Positions 4,571 to 5,001 of a stretch of 5,001 nt of DNA are shown one piece after another (the stretch's first letter is position 1; the number at the start of each line of letters is the position of its first letter). The translations under genes were made by a program, and so were the position numbers. The DNA is from Actinomycetota bacterium (lineage in GTDB: Bacteria; Actinomycetota; Humimicrobiia; Humimicrobiales; Humimicrobiaceae), in contig PWYO01000178.1 in NCBI GenBank assembly GCA_003567835.1, positions 1-5,001 of the forward strand, given 5' to 3'. The notes under the pieces were generated by a model. The model was given only the letters and a program-made list of their open reading frames with translations. It did not search any database and was not told the origin of the DNA.

Positions 4571-5001
4571 ATGTATCGAATAATCGCTATGGAATATATT
4601 TTAGGTGTAGACGGCGGGGGAACCAAAACCACTGCCAGGATTGCCGATTCCCAAGCAAATACAATATCCCAGCATATTGCTGGTGCAAGCAACTACCATA
4701 GTGTAGGGATAGAGCAGGCTGCCCAGCATGTCAATGAAGCGGTGTTCTCCGCCATGGGGGATGCGAGCCTGGAGATAGAAGAATTTGCCAGCGCCTGTTT
4801 TGGTTTTGCCGGCTATAATACGGAGCTGGACAGGGAACATTATCTTAACATTGTGTTTAACCCAAAACTCAAAGAGTTGCTGCCTTCCCGTAAAGTGCTT
4901 ATTTATAATGATACCAGGGTAGGGCTTGCTGCCGGCAGCGACTTTCCCGACAAGCTGATCCTGATTGCCGGCACAGGGTCCAACTGTTATGGTTTGAATC
5001 G
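4571..5001 (+). CDS. BadF/BadG/BcrA/BcrD-type ATPase, N-acetylglucosamine kinase-like (partial)
   Basis: The first 143 residues of an ASKHA-fold kinase are present; the right edge cuts the gene at less than half the usual length of about 300-330. Numbered from ATG 4571, LGVDGGGTKTTARIAD (11-26) is the phosphate-1 loop, GASNYHSVG (38-46) is the conserved segment of this family, and FGFAGYNTELDREH (77-90), IYNDTRVGLAAG (111-122) and LIAGTGSNCYG (131-141) follow, the last being the phosphate-2 region. This fits the BadF family as represented by N-acetylglucosamine or related amino-sugar kinases. Benzoyl-CoA or hydroxyacyl-CoA dehydratase activators share the fold but are less likely, because no activator cluster motif CG is seen in this part. 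AGAGGG at 4556-4561 is nine bases before ATG 4571; an in-frame ATG at 4589 gives the more typical N-terminus MEYILGVDGGG but lacks a ribosome site. It is transcribed away from the AmmeMemo operon. Confidence 0.88.
   Translation, partial: MYRIIAMEYILGVDGGGTKTTARIADSQANTISQHIAGASNYHSVGIEQAAQHVNEAVFSAMGDASLEIEEFASACFGFAGYNTELDREHYLNIVFNPKLKELLPSRKVLIYNDTRVGLAAGSDFPDKLILIAGTGSNCYGLN

Overview
The window looks like a chromosomal segment from a Firmicutes bacterium, probably an anaerobic member of the Clostridia. GC is moderate by eye. The gene set (UPF0280 ApbE-like protein, bactofilin, DegV, DUF2905, a Memo/AMMECR1 pair and a BadF/NAGK-type kinase) is common in that group, and the sites have Gram-positive character: strong GGAGG-type Shine-Dalgarno sequences and TATAAT boxes. 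This assignment is an inference from protein families, not from a marker gene. I see no mobile element, tRNA, rRNA or CRISPR array.

Layout. Positions 1-204 are a leader or intergenic region with a left-edge hairpin and a promoter candidate. It feeds a plus-strand pair: a 65-residue two-helix membrane protein (205-402) whose stop codon abuts the start of a 250-residue UPF0280 family protein (403-1155). A candidate terminator follows and overlaps the 3' end of a minus-strand bactofilin gene (1191-1622). A 341-bp divergent intergenic region (1623-1963) holds an extended -10 promoter for the bactofilin and, on the other strand, a promoter candidate plus a GC-rich, foldable 5' leader for a DegV family gene (1964-2848). 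DegV converges on, and overlaps by 12 bp, a minus-strand operon. In transcription order that operon is DUF2905 membrane protein (4486-4253), Memo family / AmmeMemoRadiSam protein B (4240-3425) and AMMECR1 domain / AmmeMemoRadiSam protein A (3403-2837). Divergent from the operon, across an 84-bp promoter region, starts a BadF/BadG/BcrA/BcrD-type sugar kinase cut by the right edge (4571 onward).

How the genes work together. The only clear functional unit is the Memo-AMMECR1 pair. These are two of the three proteins of the AmmeMemoRadiSam system, whose biochemical role is not established; the radical SAM partner is not in this window. DUF2905 is co-transcribed with them by position. The 65-aa membrane protein and UPF0280 are probably translationally coupled. 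Bactofilin (cytoskeletal polymer), DegV (fatty acid binding) and the kinase appear to be separate units. Nothing here is a clearly new multi-gene system. The points most worth a second look are the structured degV leader, the two-gene AmmeMemo operon with its DUF2905 partner, and the tight promoter geometry in 4487-4570.
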